Source: Brooklawnia cerclae
GTDB taxonomy: Bacteria > Actinomycetota > Actinomycetes > Propionibacteriales > Propionibacteriaceae
NCBI RefSeq assembly: GCF_011758645.1
Contig: NZ_JAAMOZ010000001.1
Span: 1,798,001-1,862,000 of the forward strand
DNA length: 64,000 nt
Direction of reading: 5' to 3'
Within the stretch, counting starts at the first letter, position 1; every line of letters begins with the position of its first letter. This document shows positions 18,532-25,936 of this stretch, piece by piece. The translations under genes and the position numbers were made by a program. The notes under the pieces are model-generated. The model did not search any database. It saw only the letters and a program-made list of their open reading frames with translations, and was not told where the DNA came from.

Positions 18532-18786
18532 ATGGCGAAACTGGTGGATGTGTACGGAAAGACGACATGCCAGGACACGAACAACGTGCGTGGTTATCTC
18601 GAAGAACAAGGATTCGAATATGGATGGCATGACATCGAAGAGTCACAAGCCGAACGCGATCACGCCAACGATTTGAGCAACGGTGCCAACCGGTGGCCCG
18701 TGGTGCTGGTCAGGAACATCGTGCTCGTGGAACCTTCGACGGATGAACTGGCGAAAGCGATCGAAACACAGGACGACCAGGAGTAA
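18532..18786 (+). CDS. Glutaredoxin-like protein with CxxT site
   Basis: 84 residues with the thioredoxin-fold pattern of small glutaredoxins: a beta strand then VYGKTTCQDTNNVRGYLEEQG, a WPVVLV cis-proline region and an acidic C terminus. The active site reads C-Q-D-T, so only one cysteine is available and a mycoredoxin-type dithiol CxxC is absent. AAGGAG lies 10 nt upstream of the ATG at 18532 (a TTG at 18526 is closer). It follows the transporter in the same direction after 115 nt. It may deglutathionylate or demycothiolate a substrate or enzyme of the pathway; this is inference. Confidence 0.7.
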   Translation: MAKLVDVYGKTTCQDTNNVRGYLEEQGFEYGWHDIEESQAERDHANDLSNGANRWPVVLVRNIVLVEPSTDELAKAIETQDDQE

Positions 18787-19196
18787 GCGGTCGCGCGGCG
18801 CGGAGTGCGCCGATGGTGGGCCGGGCCCGGTGGAGGGCGCCAGGAGGTACGCGAGCCCACCCTGTTCGCCGACCTGACCTCACCGCGTCGGCCACGACGT
18901 GCGATGGCCGACGTCCCCATGCGATTGATGGCCCAGCCGACCTGACAACGGAGGTGTGCCCATGAATGTCAGAAGAGTGAGTACCAGTCCGAGCGCGATG
19001 GCGCCAGCCAGCGGCAGCCAGATCCGAACGCTTGCGCGGCGAGGTGAGTTCACAGGGACGACGGCTGCGGCTGCCGATGGCTTCATCCAAGCGGGAGTCG
19101 CTATTCTGCCCAAGCCGTTTCTCGGCGAGTTTCTCGGGTATTGCGTCAGGAACAGCGCCGCGTTACCCGTGCTCGAGGTCATGGAACCCGGGCAAC

Positions 19197-19229
19197 GCGA
19201 AAGCGGCTCTTCGCAGTTGAGGGTGTAGT
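19197..19229 (+). repeat. Left target duplication and left inverted repeat of the ISL3 element
   Basis: GCGAAAGC (19197-19204) is followed directly by the 25-bp left inverted repeat at 19205-19229. Confidence 0.9.
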
Positions 19230-19259
19230 GCGGGGCGGCGCGTCGGTCACCGGATAGGG

Positions 19260-19314
19260 GTCGAGGTCTTCCGAAGATGGAGGTTCTCACGCCACCCATC
19301 CGGAAGACCTCGAC
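19260..19314 (+). promoter_or_regulatory. Perfect 14-bp inverted repeat abutting the transposase start
   Basis: GTCGAGGTCTTCCG (19260-19273) pairs with 19301-19314 across a 27-nt loop and ends one base before the GTG start. In RNA it would fold right up to the start codon, which could limit translation of transposase from outside promoters. It could instead be a subterminal transposase-binding repeat. Confidence 0.6.
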
Positions 19315-20625
19315 GTGCCCGACGCTACCTTCGCTCGCCCTGACCTGACCACATTCGCCCGCCTCGACGAGCTCGGCCTTCAGGTCGTCGGGCAGCGCCT
19401 CGAGCCCGACCGGGCGGTCCTGGCCTGCCGGGTCGTCGAGCCCGACGGGTGGTGCCGTCGGTGCGGCTGCGAGGGCACGCCACGCGACACCGTCACCCGC
19501 GAGCTCGCGCACGAGCCGCTGGGGTGGCGCCCCACCACGCTGGAGGTCACGGTGCGCCGCTACCGGTGCACCGGATGCGGGCACGTGTGGCGCCAGGACA
19601 CCACCGCCGCGGCCGAGCCGCGGGCCAAGCTCTCCCGCCGGGGCCTGCGCTGGGCCCTGGAGGGCATCGTCGTCCAGCACCTCACCGTCGCCCGCGTCGC
19701 AGAAGGGCTCGGTGTCTCGTGGAACACCGCCAACACCGCGGTCCTGGCCGAAGGAAGCCGCGTCCTGATCGACGACCCGACCCGCTTCGACGGCGTCACG
19801 GCCGTCGGCGTGGACGAACACGTGTGGCGCCACACCCGCCGCGGGGACAAGTACGTCACCGTCATCATCGACCTCACCGGCGTCCGGGACGGGACCGGGC
19901 CCTCGCGGCTGCTCGACATGGTCGAGGGACGCTCCAAGCAGACGTTCAAGACCTGGCTCGCCGAACGCCCCCAGGCCTGGCGAGACGGCGTCGAGGTCGT
20001 CGCTATGGACGGCTTCTCCGGCTTCAAGACCGCCACCACCGAGGAACTGCCCGACGCGGTCGCGGTCATGGATCCCTTCCACGTCGTCCGCCTGGCCGGT
20101 GACGCGCTCGATGAGTGCCGCCGCCGCGTCCAGCAGCACACCCGTGGCCACCGCGGCCGCAAGGGCGACCCGCTCTACACCGCCCGCCGCACCCTGCACA
20201 CCGGCGCCGACCTGCTCACCGACAAGCAGAAGCAACGGCTCGATCGGCTGTTCACCGGGGACGACCACGTCGAGGTCGAGGCCACCTGGGCCGTCTACCA
20301 GCGCATGGTCACCGCCTACCGCGAACCCGACCGGACCCGGGGACGAGACCTCATGACCCACCTGATCGCCTCCCTCGCACAGGGAGTCCCGGCCACGCTG
20401 ACCGAGCTGCGGACCCTGGGCCGTACTCTCAACCGACGCGCTGCCGACGTCCTGGCCTACTTCGACCGCCCCGGCACCTCGAATGGGCCTACCGAGGCCA
20501 TGAACGGCCGACTCGAACACCTACGCGGCTCCGCCCTCGGCTTCCGCAACCTCACCAACTACATCGCCAGATCGCTCCTCGAGGCCGGCGGATTCAGACC
20601 CCGACTACACCCTGGATTCGGATGA
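19315..20625 (+). CDS. ISL3-family transposase
   Basis: 436 residues starting at GTG. The N-terminal zinc-binding part has paired CxxC motifs (CRRCGCEG and CTGCGHVW). A helix-turn-helix follows (VARVAEGLGVSWNTANTAV). The DDE catalytic domain contains GVDEHVW, VVAMDGFSGF with DPFHVVRLAGDALDECRR, and the C-terminal NGPTEAMNGRLE. This matches ISL3-family transposases of actinobacteria (IS1557-like). The stop codon lies within the right inverted repeat. No frameshift is seen. Confidence 0.95.
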   Translation: MPDATFARPDLTTFARLDELGLQVVGQRLEPDRAVLACRVVEPDGWCRRCGCEGTPRDTVTRELAHEPLGWRPTTLEVTVRRYRCTGCGHVWRQDTTAAAEPRAKLSRRGLRWALEGIVVQHLTVARVAEGLGVSWNTANTAVLAEGSRVLIDDPTRFDGVTAVGVDEHVWRHTRRGDKYVTVIIDLTGVRDGTGPSRLLDMVEGRSKQTFKTWLAERPQAWRDGVEVVAMDGFSGFKTATTEELPDAVAVMDPFHVVRLAGDALDECRRRVQQHTRGHRGRKGDPLYTARRTLHTGADLLTDKQKQRLDRLFTGDDHVEVEATWAVYQRMVTAYREPDRTRGRDLMTHLIASLAQGVPATLTELRTLGRTLNRRAADVLAYFDRPGTSNGPTEAMNGRLEHLRGSALGFRNLTNYIARSLLEAGGFRPRLHPGFG

Positions 20626-20636
20626 GCCGCGAAAGC
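20604..20636 (+). repeat. Right inverted repeat and right target duplication of the ISL3 element
   Basis: The 25-bp right inverted repeat (20604-20628) ends GAGCC and is followed by the second GCGAAAGC copy at 20629-20636. Confidence 0.9.
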
Positions 20637-21289
20637 GCTCTCGCCGCCGACTCCGACATCGCGACCGATCTGCCGAGCTACGAGGTCCGGATCGACGGAC
20701 GATTCGTAGCGACCCGTCCGGATGTCACCGATCTTTGGCGCGATGATCTGGTCAGTGTGCTGATCGGATGCAGCTACACGATCGAATGGGCGCTCGCCGA
20801 CCTCGGCGTGCCCCTGCGTCACTGGGATCAGGGCCTCATCCAAACCGGGGTCTACCGCAGCGCGAACCCTGCCAGCCGTTCTTATGGGCGTTTCGGAGGA
20901 CCCAATGTCTACACCATGCGGGCATTCCCGCCGGAATGGGTGGACACAGTCGTCGCTACCACCGCACTCATGCCGTTCGCCCATGGTGCGCCGGTCCATA
21001 TCGGCGACCCCGGAGAACTGGGCATAAAGCTCGACGACTACCTCGCACCACCTACGCAAAGGGATGGAGACGTGCCGGTCTTCTGGGGATGCTCGGGGAT
21101 CTTGTCACACGTCTTGGACGAAGTGAGCATTCCTCTGATCATCAACCACTCGCCCGGGTACATGTTTGTGACGGATCGACGGTATTCCGACGGCCTTCCT
21201 CGCTGAGCGGATCTCGCAGCCCATTGCGGTCGACCTCGCAGACATGACCGATCCGCATCAGCCGATGTGAATCGACTGTCGCTCCACGA

Positions 21290-21745
21290 TCAGGAGGAGT
21301 GCACCACATTTACCCAAGCCATCAGGTGACCCACCAAAGCTCGCCGTTCACTTGCCGGCATGCTGCCGAATACCTGGTCCTCCAACGCGTCGGTGAGTTC
21401 GTCGGCACGGTTCAGCGTCGTCTCCCCGGCCGGTGTGAGACACACGAAGTGACCCCGCGCTCCAGGTTGACCTTCCCGGGCATCGACAAGCCCTCTTTTC
21501 TCAAGGGCTCCCATGATCTGGTGGGCGGACTGACGCGACACGAGGCTACGGCGCGCGATTTGCGCATTGGTCAGGTCCTGACGGTTGCGCAGGGTCGACA
21601 AGACCGTGTACTCAGCCGTCGTGATACCGACTTCGGCAAGAACGTCGTTCATCCGCTTGTGGAGCACTCGCCCGAGGCAACCGATCGCGTAACTGAGGCG
21701 CGTTGCCGCGAGATGGTCGGAGTCAATTCCTTGAGTCTGCTCCAC
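21290..21745 (-). CDS. MarR-family transcriptional regulator
   Basis: 151 residues from a GTG at 21745 with GGAGG 6 nt upstream. It has the MarR winged helix: RLSYAIGCLGRVLHKRMNDVL, AEYTVLSTLRNRQDLTNAQIARRSLVSRQSAHQIMGALEKRGLV, then the DxR-like wing REGQPGARGHFVCLTPAG. It probably binds DNA as a dimer and responds to a small phenolic or CoA-linked ligand. It is convergent with the DUF1445 gene and is the only regulator beside the CaiB/ABC operon, so it may control that operon. Its targets were not identified. Confidence 0.87.
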   Translation of the reverse strand: MEQTQGIDSDHLAATRLSYAIGCLGRVLHKRMNDVLAEVGITTAEYTVLSTLRNRQDLTNAQIARRSLVSRQSAHQIMGALEKRGLVDAREGQPGARGHFVCLTPAGETTLNRADELTDALEDQVFGSMPASERRALVGHLMAWVNVVHSS

Positions 21746-21886
21746 GTCGTACCTCCGTTTTGGGTTCACTGCGAGGAAGAGCCTGTGCATCGCATCATTT
21801 GGTCAAGATACCTGACACACGTGTCCCCTGAGCCACCGGCCCACTCGTCGTCGTCGAGATCCTTTTCCGATCACACGGCATCCGGT

Positions 21887-22230
21887 TCGAACCGCTCCGC
21901 CTGAGCGACCTCTCCGAGGCAGATCCCTCCGAGCTTGCCGCGCACCAGTCGTACGACGGTCTCCGCTTGTCCGACGCCCGGGTGCCGGGGTGGAAGGGGT
22001 CGGGGCGCCGGGGGCATAGGACGAACTCATGGCGTCCGGCTCCCCCGCCGGCGACACGGTCGTGTCGACCGCCGATCCCGCGGTCGAAGACTCCGAAGAG
22101 GGCGCGTCCGGATCGTCGCTCACCGTCCCCGAGCATGCGGTGAGTGCCCAGCAGACCACGAGTGCCACCGGCAACATGATCCGACAACGAACAGAACGGA
22201 CGGAACATGAGTTTATCCCACCTAGATCTA
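21887..22230. pseudogene. Chimeric remnant: pentapeptide gene 5' end joined to DUF3152 gene 5' end
   Basis: 21887-21989 repeats 25157-25264 (5' coding part of the pentapeptide-repeat gene, + strand) almost base for base. 21995-22230 repeats 2489-2709 (5' part of the DUF3152 lipoprotein gene, minus strand), with divergence growing toward the DUF3152 start. The two pieces meet at about 21990-21995. Neither can encode a working protein, although a minus-strand frame runs from the lipobox into antisense sequence. The order and orientation are those of a tandem-duplication or cassette-stacking junction. Confidence 0.9.
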
Positions 22231-22322
22231 GGCGCGTGATGACCGCTCGGACACCCCTGCCATCGGCACGACTCACTTCGCCTTGCTGGCCGCCGGGAAT
22301 TCGGCAGTGAGCAATTGGGGTC

Positions 22323-23141
22323 TCAGGCTTTGCGCATGTATGCCCGTGTGGTCAGTGGGGCGAAAACTGCGACAATGATCGCTGCCCCGAGCAGCGTCCA
22401 CCACGCCTCGGTTCCCCAGACACCGTCGTTTATGAGTGCGCGCAGGGCGGTGATGAGGTGTGAGAGCGGGTTCCAGTCGGCGATGGGACGTAACCAGTCG
22501 GGAAGAGTGCTGGTGGGGACGAAGGCGTTGGAGAAAAAGGTCATAGGCATCATGACGAGCATGGCGACACCCTGGACGGTTCCGGTGGTGCGTGCGGTGA
22601 CGCCGAGCAGCGCCCAGATCCAGCTCACGGCCCAGGTGACAACAATGACGAGCAACGCACCGACGAGAAGTCCCCATCCGCCGCCGGGGCGCCAGCCAAT
22701 GAGAAAGCCGACGAGCATCGTCAGACCCGTGATGATCGCGTAGCGAATAGTGTCGGTCAGCAGCGGCCCGGCCAGCGGCGCTATTCGAGCGATCGGGAGA
22801 GAGCGGAACCGGTCGAAAACACCGGTATCCATGTCCTCTCGCAGTTGCGTTCCCGTCAGGACCGAGGCTTGGACGACCGATTGCACGATGATCGCAGGAA
22901 TGAGCGAGGGTAGATAGTCGGAGACGCTCCCGGCGATCGCGCCTCCGAAGAGGAAGGCGAACATGAAGGTAAAGATGAACGGCATGAGCAGGATATCGAC
23001 CCATTGTTCGGGTGTTCGCCGCAGCCGCAGCAGAGCTCGGTAGGCCATCGTCGCGGTCTGGGAGACGGTGTCGCGCAAACCGATGCGCTTCTTCAACATC
23101 GTGGGGAACAGAACTGGCTGTGCCTGGACAAGTGCGGTCAT
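22323..23141 (-). CDS. ABC-2 type permease, DrrB-like
   Basis: 272 residues with six hydrophobic segments and the ABC-2 pattern: the cytoplasmic start ALLRLRRTPEQWVDILLMPFIF, SVVQASVLTGTQLREDM and DTGVFDRFRSLPIAR, and near the C terminus the conserved FFSNAFVPTSTLPDWL and WNPLSH. It forms the membrane part of an exporter with the DrrA-type ATPase encoded one base upstream. DrrAB-type pumps expel hydrophobic drugs or lipids. It is the last gene of a four-gene operon. Confidence 0.92.
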   Translation of the reverse strand: MTALVQAQPVLFPTMLKKRIGLRDTVSQTATMAYRALLRLRRTPEQWVDILLMPFIFTFMFAFLFGGAIAGSVSDYLPSLIPAIIVQSVVQASVLTGTQLREDMDTGVFDRFRSLPIARIAPLAGPLLTDTIRYAIITGLTMLVGFLIGWRPGGGWGLLVGALLVIVVTWAVSWIWALLGVTARTTGTVQGVAMLVMMPMTFFSNAFVPTSTLPDWLRPIADWNPLSHLITALRALINDGVWGTEAWWTLLGAAIIVAVFAPLTTRAYMRKA

Positions 23142-23142
23142 G

Positions 23143-24156
23143 CTATCGAATCCTCGTCTTCTGCTGTCCGGTGGGTGCTTCGGTGTTCCAGGCCTCGTGG
23201 CCGGTGATGGTCATGAACACCTGGTCGAGCGTCGGCTGCTCCACGCTGACTTCTGCCAGTTGGATGCCGTGGTGTCTCATGGCGATCAGGAGATCGGTGA
23301 TGCGCTCAGGGTCCGTCATTGGAGCGGTGATGTGTCCGCGCTCCGATGCGGCCGAGGCGTGGGCACCGAGGACCTGCTCGACCGTGGCCAGCGCATTGCC
23401 GGTGGCGGAGGCATCTGCTAGGACGAGTTGAAGCGTCGCCGTTCCGACGAGCGCCTTGAGGTCGTTCGCGGTTCCCTCGGCGACAACCCTTCCGCGATCG
23501 ATGACGGCGATGCGATGCGCGAGTTGGTCGGCCTCGTCGAGGTACTGGGTCGTTAAGAGCACGGTCGACCCATTCGCCACGAGCCCGCGGATGACGTCCC
23601 ACATCTGGCCGCGCGTCCGAGGATCGAGGCCGGTCGTCGGCTCGTCCAGAAAGATCAGCGGGGGTTGCGCGATGAGGCTGGAGGCGAGGTCGAGCCGGCG
23701 GCGCATGCCGCCCGAGTATTTGGCGACCGGGCGCGTGGCGGCCTCGGAGAGTCCGAAGGCATCGAGCAGCTCGAACCCCCGTCGCTTGGCCCCCTGCCGT
23801 CCGAGGCCGAGCAGCCGTCCGAAGACGATCATGTTCTCGATCCCAGACACTTTCTCATCGACCGAGGCGTACTGGCCGGTGACGCCGATGAACTGCCGAA
23901 CGGCATTCGGCTCGTCGACGACGTCATGGCCGAAGATCCTGGCGGTGCCACTATCGGGTTTGAGCAAAGTGGTGAGCATGGAGATAGCGGTGGTCTTGCC
24001 GGCCCCGTTCGGGCCGAGGACGCCGTAGACGGCGCCACGTTCGACCCGTAGGTCGATTCCGTCGACCGCGCGATTCGTGCCGAAAGCCTTCACAAGGCCT
24101 TCCGCGTCGATCGCGAGGTCAGTTGCATGGGAGATAGTCACGGGTTTTCCCTTCAT
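23143..24156 (-). CDS. DrrA-family ABC exporter ATPase
   Basis: 337 residues. ABC domain with Walker A GPNGAGKTT, Q-loop GVTGQYASVDEK, signature YSGGMRRRLDLA, Walker B LIFLDEPTTGLD and the H-loop replaced by Gln (TTQYLDEA), as in daunorubicin-resistance ATPases. A C-terminal regulatory extension (about residues 230-330) ends EQPTLDQVFMTITG, the usual DrrA tail. Its ATG overlaps the ClpN-type gene stop by 4 nt (ATGA). It couples ATP hydrolysis to drug or lipid export with the next permease. Confidence 0.93.
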   Translation of the reverse strand: MKGKPVTISHATDLAIDAEGLVKAFGTNRAVDGIDLRVERGAVYGVLGPNGAGKTTAISMLTTLLKPDSGTARIFGHDVVDEPNAVRQFIGVTGQYASVDEKVSGIENMIVFGRLLGLGRQGAKRRGFELLDAFGLSEAATRPVAKYSGGMRRRLDLASSLIAQPPLIFLDEPTTGLDPRTRGQMWDVIRGLVANGSTVLLTTQYLDEADQLAHRIAVIDRGRVVAEGTANDLKALVGTATLQLVLADASATGNALATVEQVLGAHASAASERGHITAPMTDPERITDLLIAMRHHGIQLAEVSVEQPTLDQVFMTITGHEAWNTEAPTGQQKTRIR

Positions 24157-24641
24157 GGGTTCTGAAGTGCCTCGTGAGCGGAGGCAAGAAGTTCCGTCCG
24201 ATCGAAGCCGCCGCGGATGAGTGCACGGGGAACGATTCCGAGTTCGGCGGAGAGGATGCCGACGAGCAACGCGAGGTCGCCAGCACGCTGGACGTGCCCT
24301 CGTTGCTTGTGGATGAGGACGTTCGCGCGATCCAAAGCCTCCTTCGCGGAAGCGGAGAAACGCGGTCGACCTGGATATGCACGTGGCGCTGCTGCGAGCC
24401 GGGCAGGGTCCCGAATTCGGACGCCGATCCCGGCGAGTGTGTAGTCGCGCTCCTTATCGAGCGCAGCGGAGAAGGTCTGGGCGGTCAGGCTGTGCTCGGC
24501 CAGGAGCGTCGCCACTCGGCTGGTCTGGTCGGACAGCAGAGCGAGCAACAAATGCTCCGCTGCGACGGTCGCCGACGATCGCTCGGCAGCTATGGCCTGC
24601 GCGACGTCGAGTAGGGCGCGGAAGTCGGTTTGGTCAGCCAT
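24153..24641 (-). CDS. Stand-alone Clp N-terminal domain protein
   Basis: 162 residues from an ATG preceded by AGGAGGAACA. It consists of two Clp_N repeats (AAEHLLLALLSDQTSRVATLLAEH and RAGDLALLVGILSAELGIVPRAL) with no ATPase module, so it is not a chaperone by itself. Clp N domains bind substrates or adaptors. It overlaps the upstream HTH gene by 8 nt and the downstream DrrA gene by 4 nt, which couples it tightly to the efflux pump. It may modulate the HTH regulator or sense the exported compound; this is inference. Confidence 0.82.
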   Translation of the reverse strand: MADQTDFRALLDVAQAIAAERSSATVAAEHLLLALLSDQTSRVATLLAEHSLTAQTFSAALDKERDYTLAGIGVRIRDPARLAAAPRAYPGRPRFSASAKEALDRANVLIHKQRGHVQRAGDLALLVGILSAELGIVPRALIRGGFDRTELLASAHEALQNP

Positions 24642-24873
24642 TGTTCCTCCTGCGCAAATCGAGGCCCAGCGAAGCGACCCGGCGCAGGTGCTTTTTGTGC
24701 ACCGCCTGTCGGGTGACGTCGAGAGCTTCGGCGATCTGGGCCCATCCCCAGCCAGCGCGCAGCGCACGCTCGACAGCGGAGTCTTCCAGCTGATCGGCAA
24801 GGGCTCGCAGAGCGCCGACAGCAGCAAGGTCGTCGGCGATGGGATCATCCGGGGGAATGAGGGCGATGTCCAT
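24634..24873 (-). CDS. Small helix-turn-helix regulator of the efflux operon
   Basis: 79 residues. The C-terminal half holds a helix-turn-helix, AGWGWAQIAEALDVTRQAVHKKH, preceded by a short helical region likely used for dimerisation. It is the first gene of the HTH-ClpN-DrrA-DrrB operon. Two copies of a 14-bp palindrome lie within 50 nt upstream of its ATG, so it very probably represses its own operon. The first palindrome ends 4 nt before the ATG, leaving no room for a normal Shine-Dalgarno; the transcript may be leaderless. Confidence 0.82.
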   Translation of the reverse strand: MDIALIPPDDPIADDLAAVGALRALADQLEDSAVERALRAGWGWAQIAEALDVTRQAVHKKHLRRVASLGLDLRRRNNG

Positions 24874-24877
24874 GTAG

Positions 24878-24920
24878 GCAACTCTAGTTGCTTATCTCGA
24901 TGTTAGGCAACTCGAGTTGC
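24878..24920 (-). promoter_or_regulatory. Double operator for the HTH-ClpN-DrrAB operon
   Basis: Two palindromes of form GCAACTnnAGTTGC occur at 24878-24891 (centre CT) and 24907-24920 (centre CG, perfect). Their centres are 29 nt apart, close to three helical turns, so dimers would sit on one face of the DNA. They lie between the operon start and the divergent pentapeptide gene. The binding protein is inferred to be the HTH protein at 24634-24873. Confidence 0.75.
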
Positions 24921-25122
24921 TAGAACTGGTGAGACTCGCGCGAGAAGAGCGCGAGAAGAGAATGTGTTTTCTTGGCCGTCGGCGCGTCGTTGCACCTCAA
25001 AAGCTCGTGCTCCTGCGGCAGCATCGGAGGCACCGGGCCCGTGGTTTCCGGCGCGTTGTGCCGTCTACCCTGAACGACGAACCGTTCGACGGCACATGGT
25101 CCGATCGAGGAAGGAGGTTCCT

Positions 25123-25791
25123 GTGCGCAGAACAACGACGAGCGCCCAGCCGCAGATCGAACCGCTCCGCCTGAACGACCTCTCCGAGGCAGATCCCTCC
25201 GAGCTTGCCGCGCACCAGTCGTATGACGGTCTCCGCTTGTCCGACGCCCGGGTGCCAGGTTGGAACCTGTCGGGCTCCACCTTCAATGAATGCGAACTCG
25301 TGGGCTGGTCGGCCGACGAGACCGACTTCCGTGGTGCCCGGTTCATCCAGGTGCGGATCGACCAGCTGAACGCCCCGACCCTGTCGGCGAGACGCACCAC
25401 GTGGCGCGACGTCGAGGTCACCACCTCACGCATAGGCGCGGCGGAGATCTACGACGCCCAGCTCAGCCGGGTCGCGTTCTCCAACTCGAAGCTGGGATGG
25501 GTGAACTTCCGGTCGACAAAGCTCCACGATGTGGTGTTCAGGAACTGCCGGTTCGATGAGCTGGACCTCAGCGGCGCGCAGATCGAGCGCGTCCGATTCG
25601 AGGGTTGCAGCACCGAGAAGCTGGCCCTCACCAACACACGCGCGCAGCACCTCGATCTCCGCGGCCTCGATACGCAGGTGCTGGAAGGGTTCGAGGGGCT
25701 CCGCGGTGCGATCCTCTCCAGCCGGCAGGTGGACTCCATGGCCGGCCTCTTCGCCCAGCACTTCGGCATCACGATCGCCGACAAGGACTGA
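25123..25791 (+). CDS. Pentapeptide-repeat protein
   Basis: 222 residues from a GTG with AAGGAGG upstream. From about residue 45 it shows degenerate A(D/N)LxX repeats (LSGSTFNECELVG, DETDFRGARF, LHDVVFRNCRFDELDLSGAQIERVRFEGC), predicting a right-handed quadrilateral beta-helix. Some such proteins mimic DNA and protect gyrase (Qnr, MfpA), but others have unknown roles and no gyrase-specific feature is visible here. Its 5' segment (25157-25264) is repeated at 21887-21989. It is divergent from the efflux operon. Confidence 0.85.
   Translation: MRRTTTSAQPQIEPLRLNDLSEADPSELAAHQSYDGLRLSDARVPGWNLSGSTFNECELVGWSADETDFRGARFIQVRIDQLNAPTLSARRTTWRDVEVTTSRIGAAEIYDAQLSRVAFSNSKLGWVNFRSTKLHDVVFRNCRFDELDLSGAQIERVRFEGCSTEKLALTNTRAQHLDLRGLDTQVLEGFEGLRGAILSSRQVDSMAGLFAQHFGITIADKD
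25157..25264. repeat. Source copy of pentapeptide-gene segment duplicated at 21887-21989
   Basis: About 105 bp, nearly identical in both places and in the same orientation. Differences include ctgaacgacc versus ctgagcgacc and a few others. Identity begins 34 nt inside the gene. Confidence 0.9.
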
Positions 25792-25936
25792 GCACGCGAC
25801 GCGCGGCATCAGGCACCCGGACGCATCGCAGCTGCCGCGTCGGCAGCAAAGCCGGACCGCGACCTCGACTTCGTCCACCGCCGCTGTTCGCGTCCTGTTC
25901 ACCCGCCGCTCACCGGGCGCCGGTAGCTTGCGCGCC

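Larger units (their letters stand above)
19205..20628 (+). mobile_element. ISL3-family insertion sequence, 1424 bp, with 8-bp target duplication
   Basis: Imperfect 25-bp terminal inverted repeats, both starting GGCTC and sharing AGGGTGTAGT (19 of 25 matches), bound one transposase gene. The flanks carry an 8-bp direct repeat GCGAAAGC (19197-19204 and 20629-20636), the duplication length typical of ISL3 elements. The transposase is full length, so the element may be active. It interrupts a DUF1445 gene. Confidence 0.93.
18962..21206 (+). pseudogene. DUF1445 / D-glutamate cyclase-like gene, split by an ISL3-family element
   Basis: The first 81 codons (18962-19204; ATG with GGAGG 7 nt upstream) contain ARRGEFTGTTAAAADGFIQAG. 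The rest (20637-21206) contains LPSYEVRIDGRF, DLWRDDLVSVLIGCSYTIEWAL, HGAPVHIGDP, VPVFWGCSG and HSPGYMFVTD. Together they are the DUF1445 hydro-lyase/D-glutamate cyclase family, about 270 residues as expected. Removing the insertion and one copy of its 8-bp duplication restores one uninterrupted frame (...GQRES-ALAADSD...). The insertion is thus recent and the gene is otherwise undamaged. The known family reaction is D-glutamate to 5-oxo-D-proline in the mammalian homologue DGLUCY; the bacterial role is less clear. It follows the catabolic operon in the same direction. Confidence 0.9.

Noticed and set aside
18880-20520. A 546-codon minus-strand open frame across the ISL3 element
   Set aside because: It is antisense to the transposase, rich in Gly, Val and Asp as expected from a shadow frame in GC-rich DNA, and has no recognisable motifs.
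21803-22276. 157-codon minus-strand lipoprotein-like gene
   Set aside because: It begins with a copy of the DUF3152 signal peptide and then runs into antisense of the pentapeptide fragment, so it is a chimera without a functional domain.
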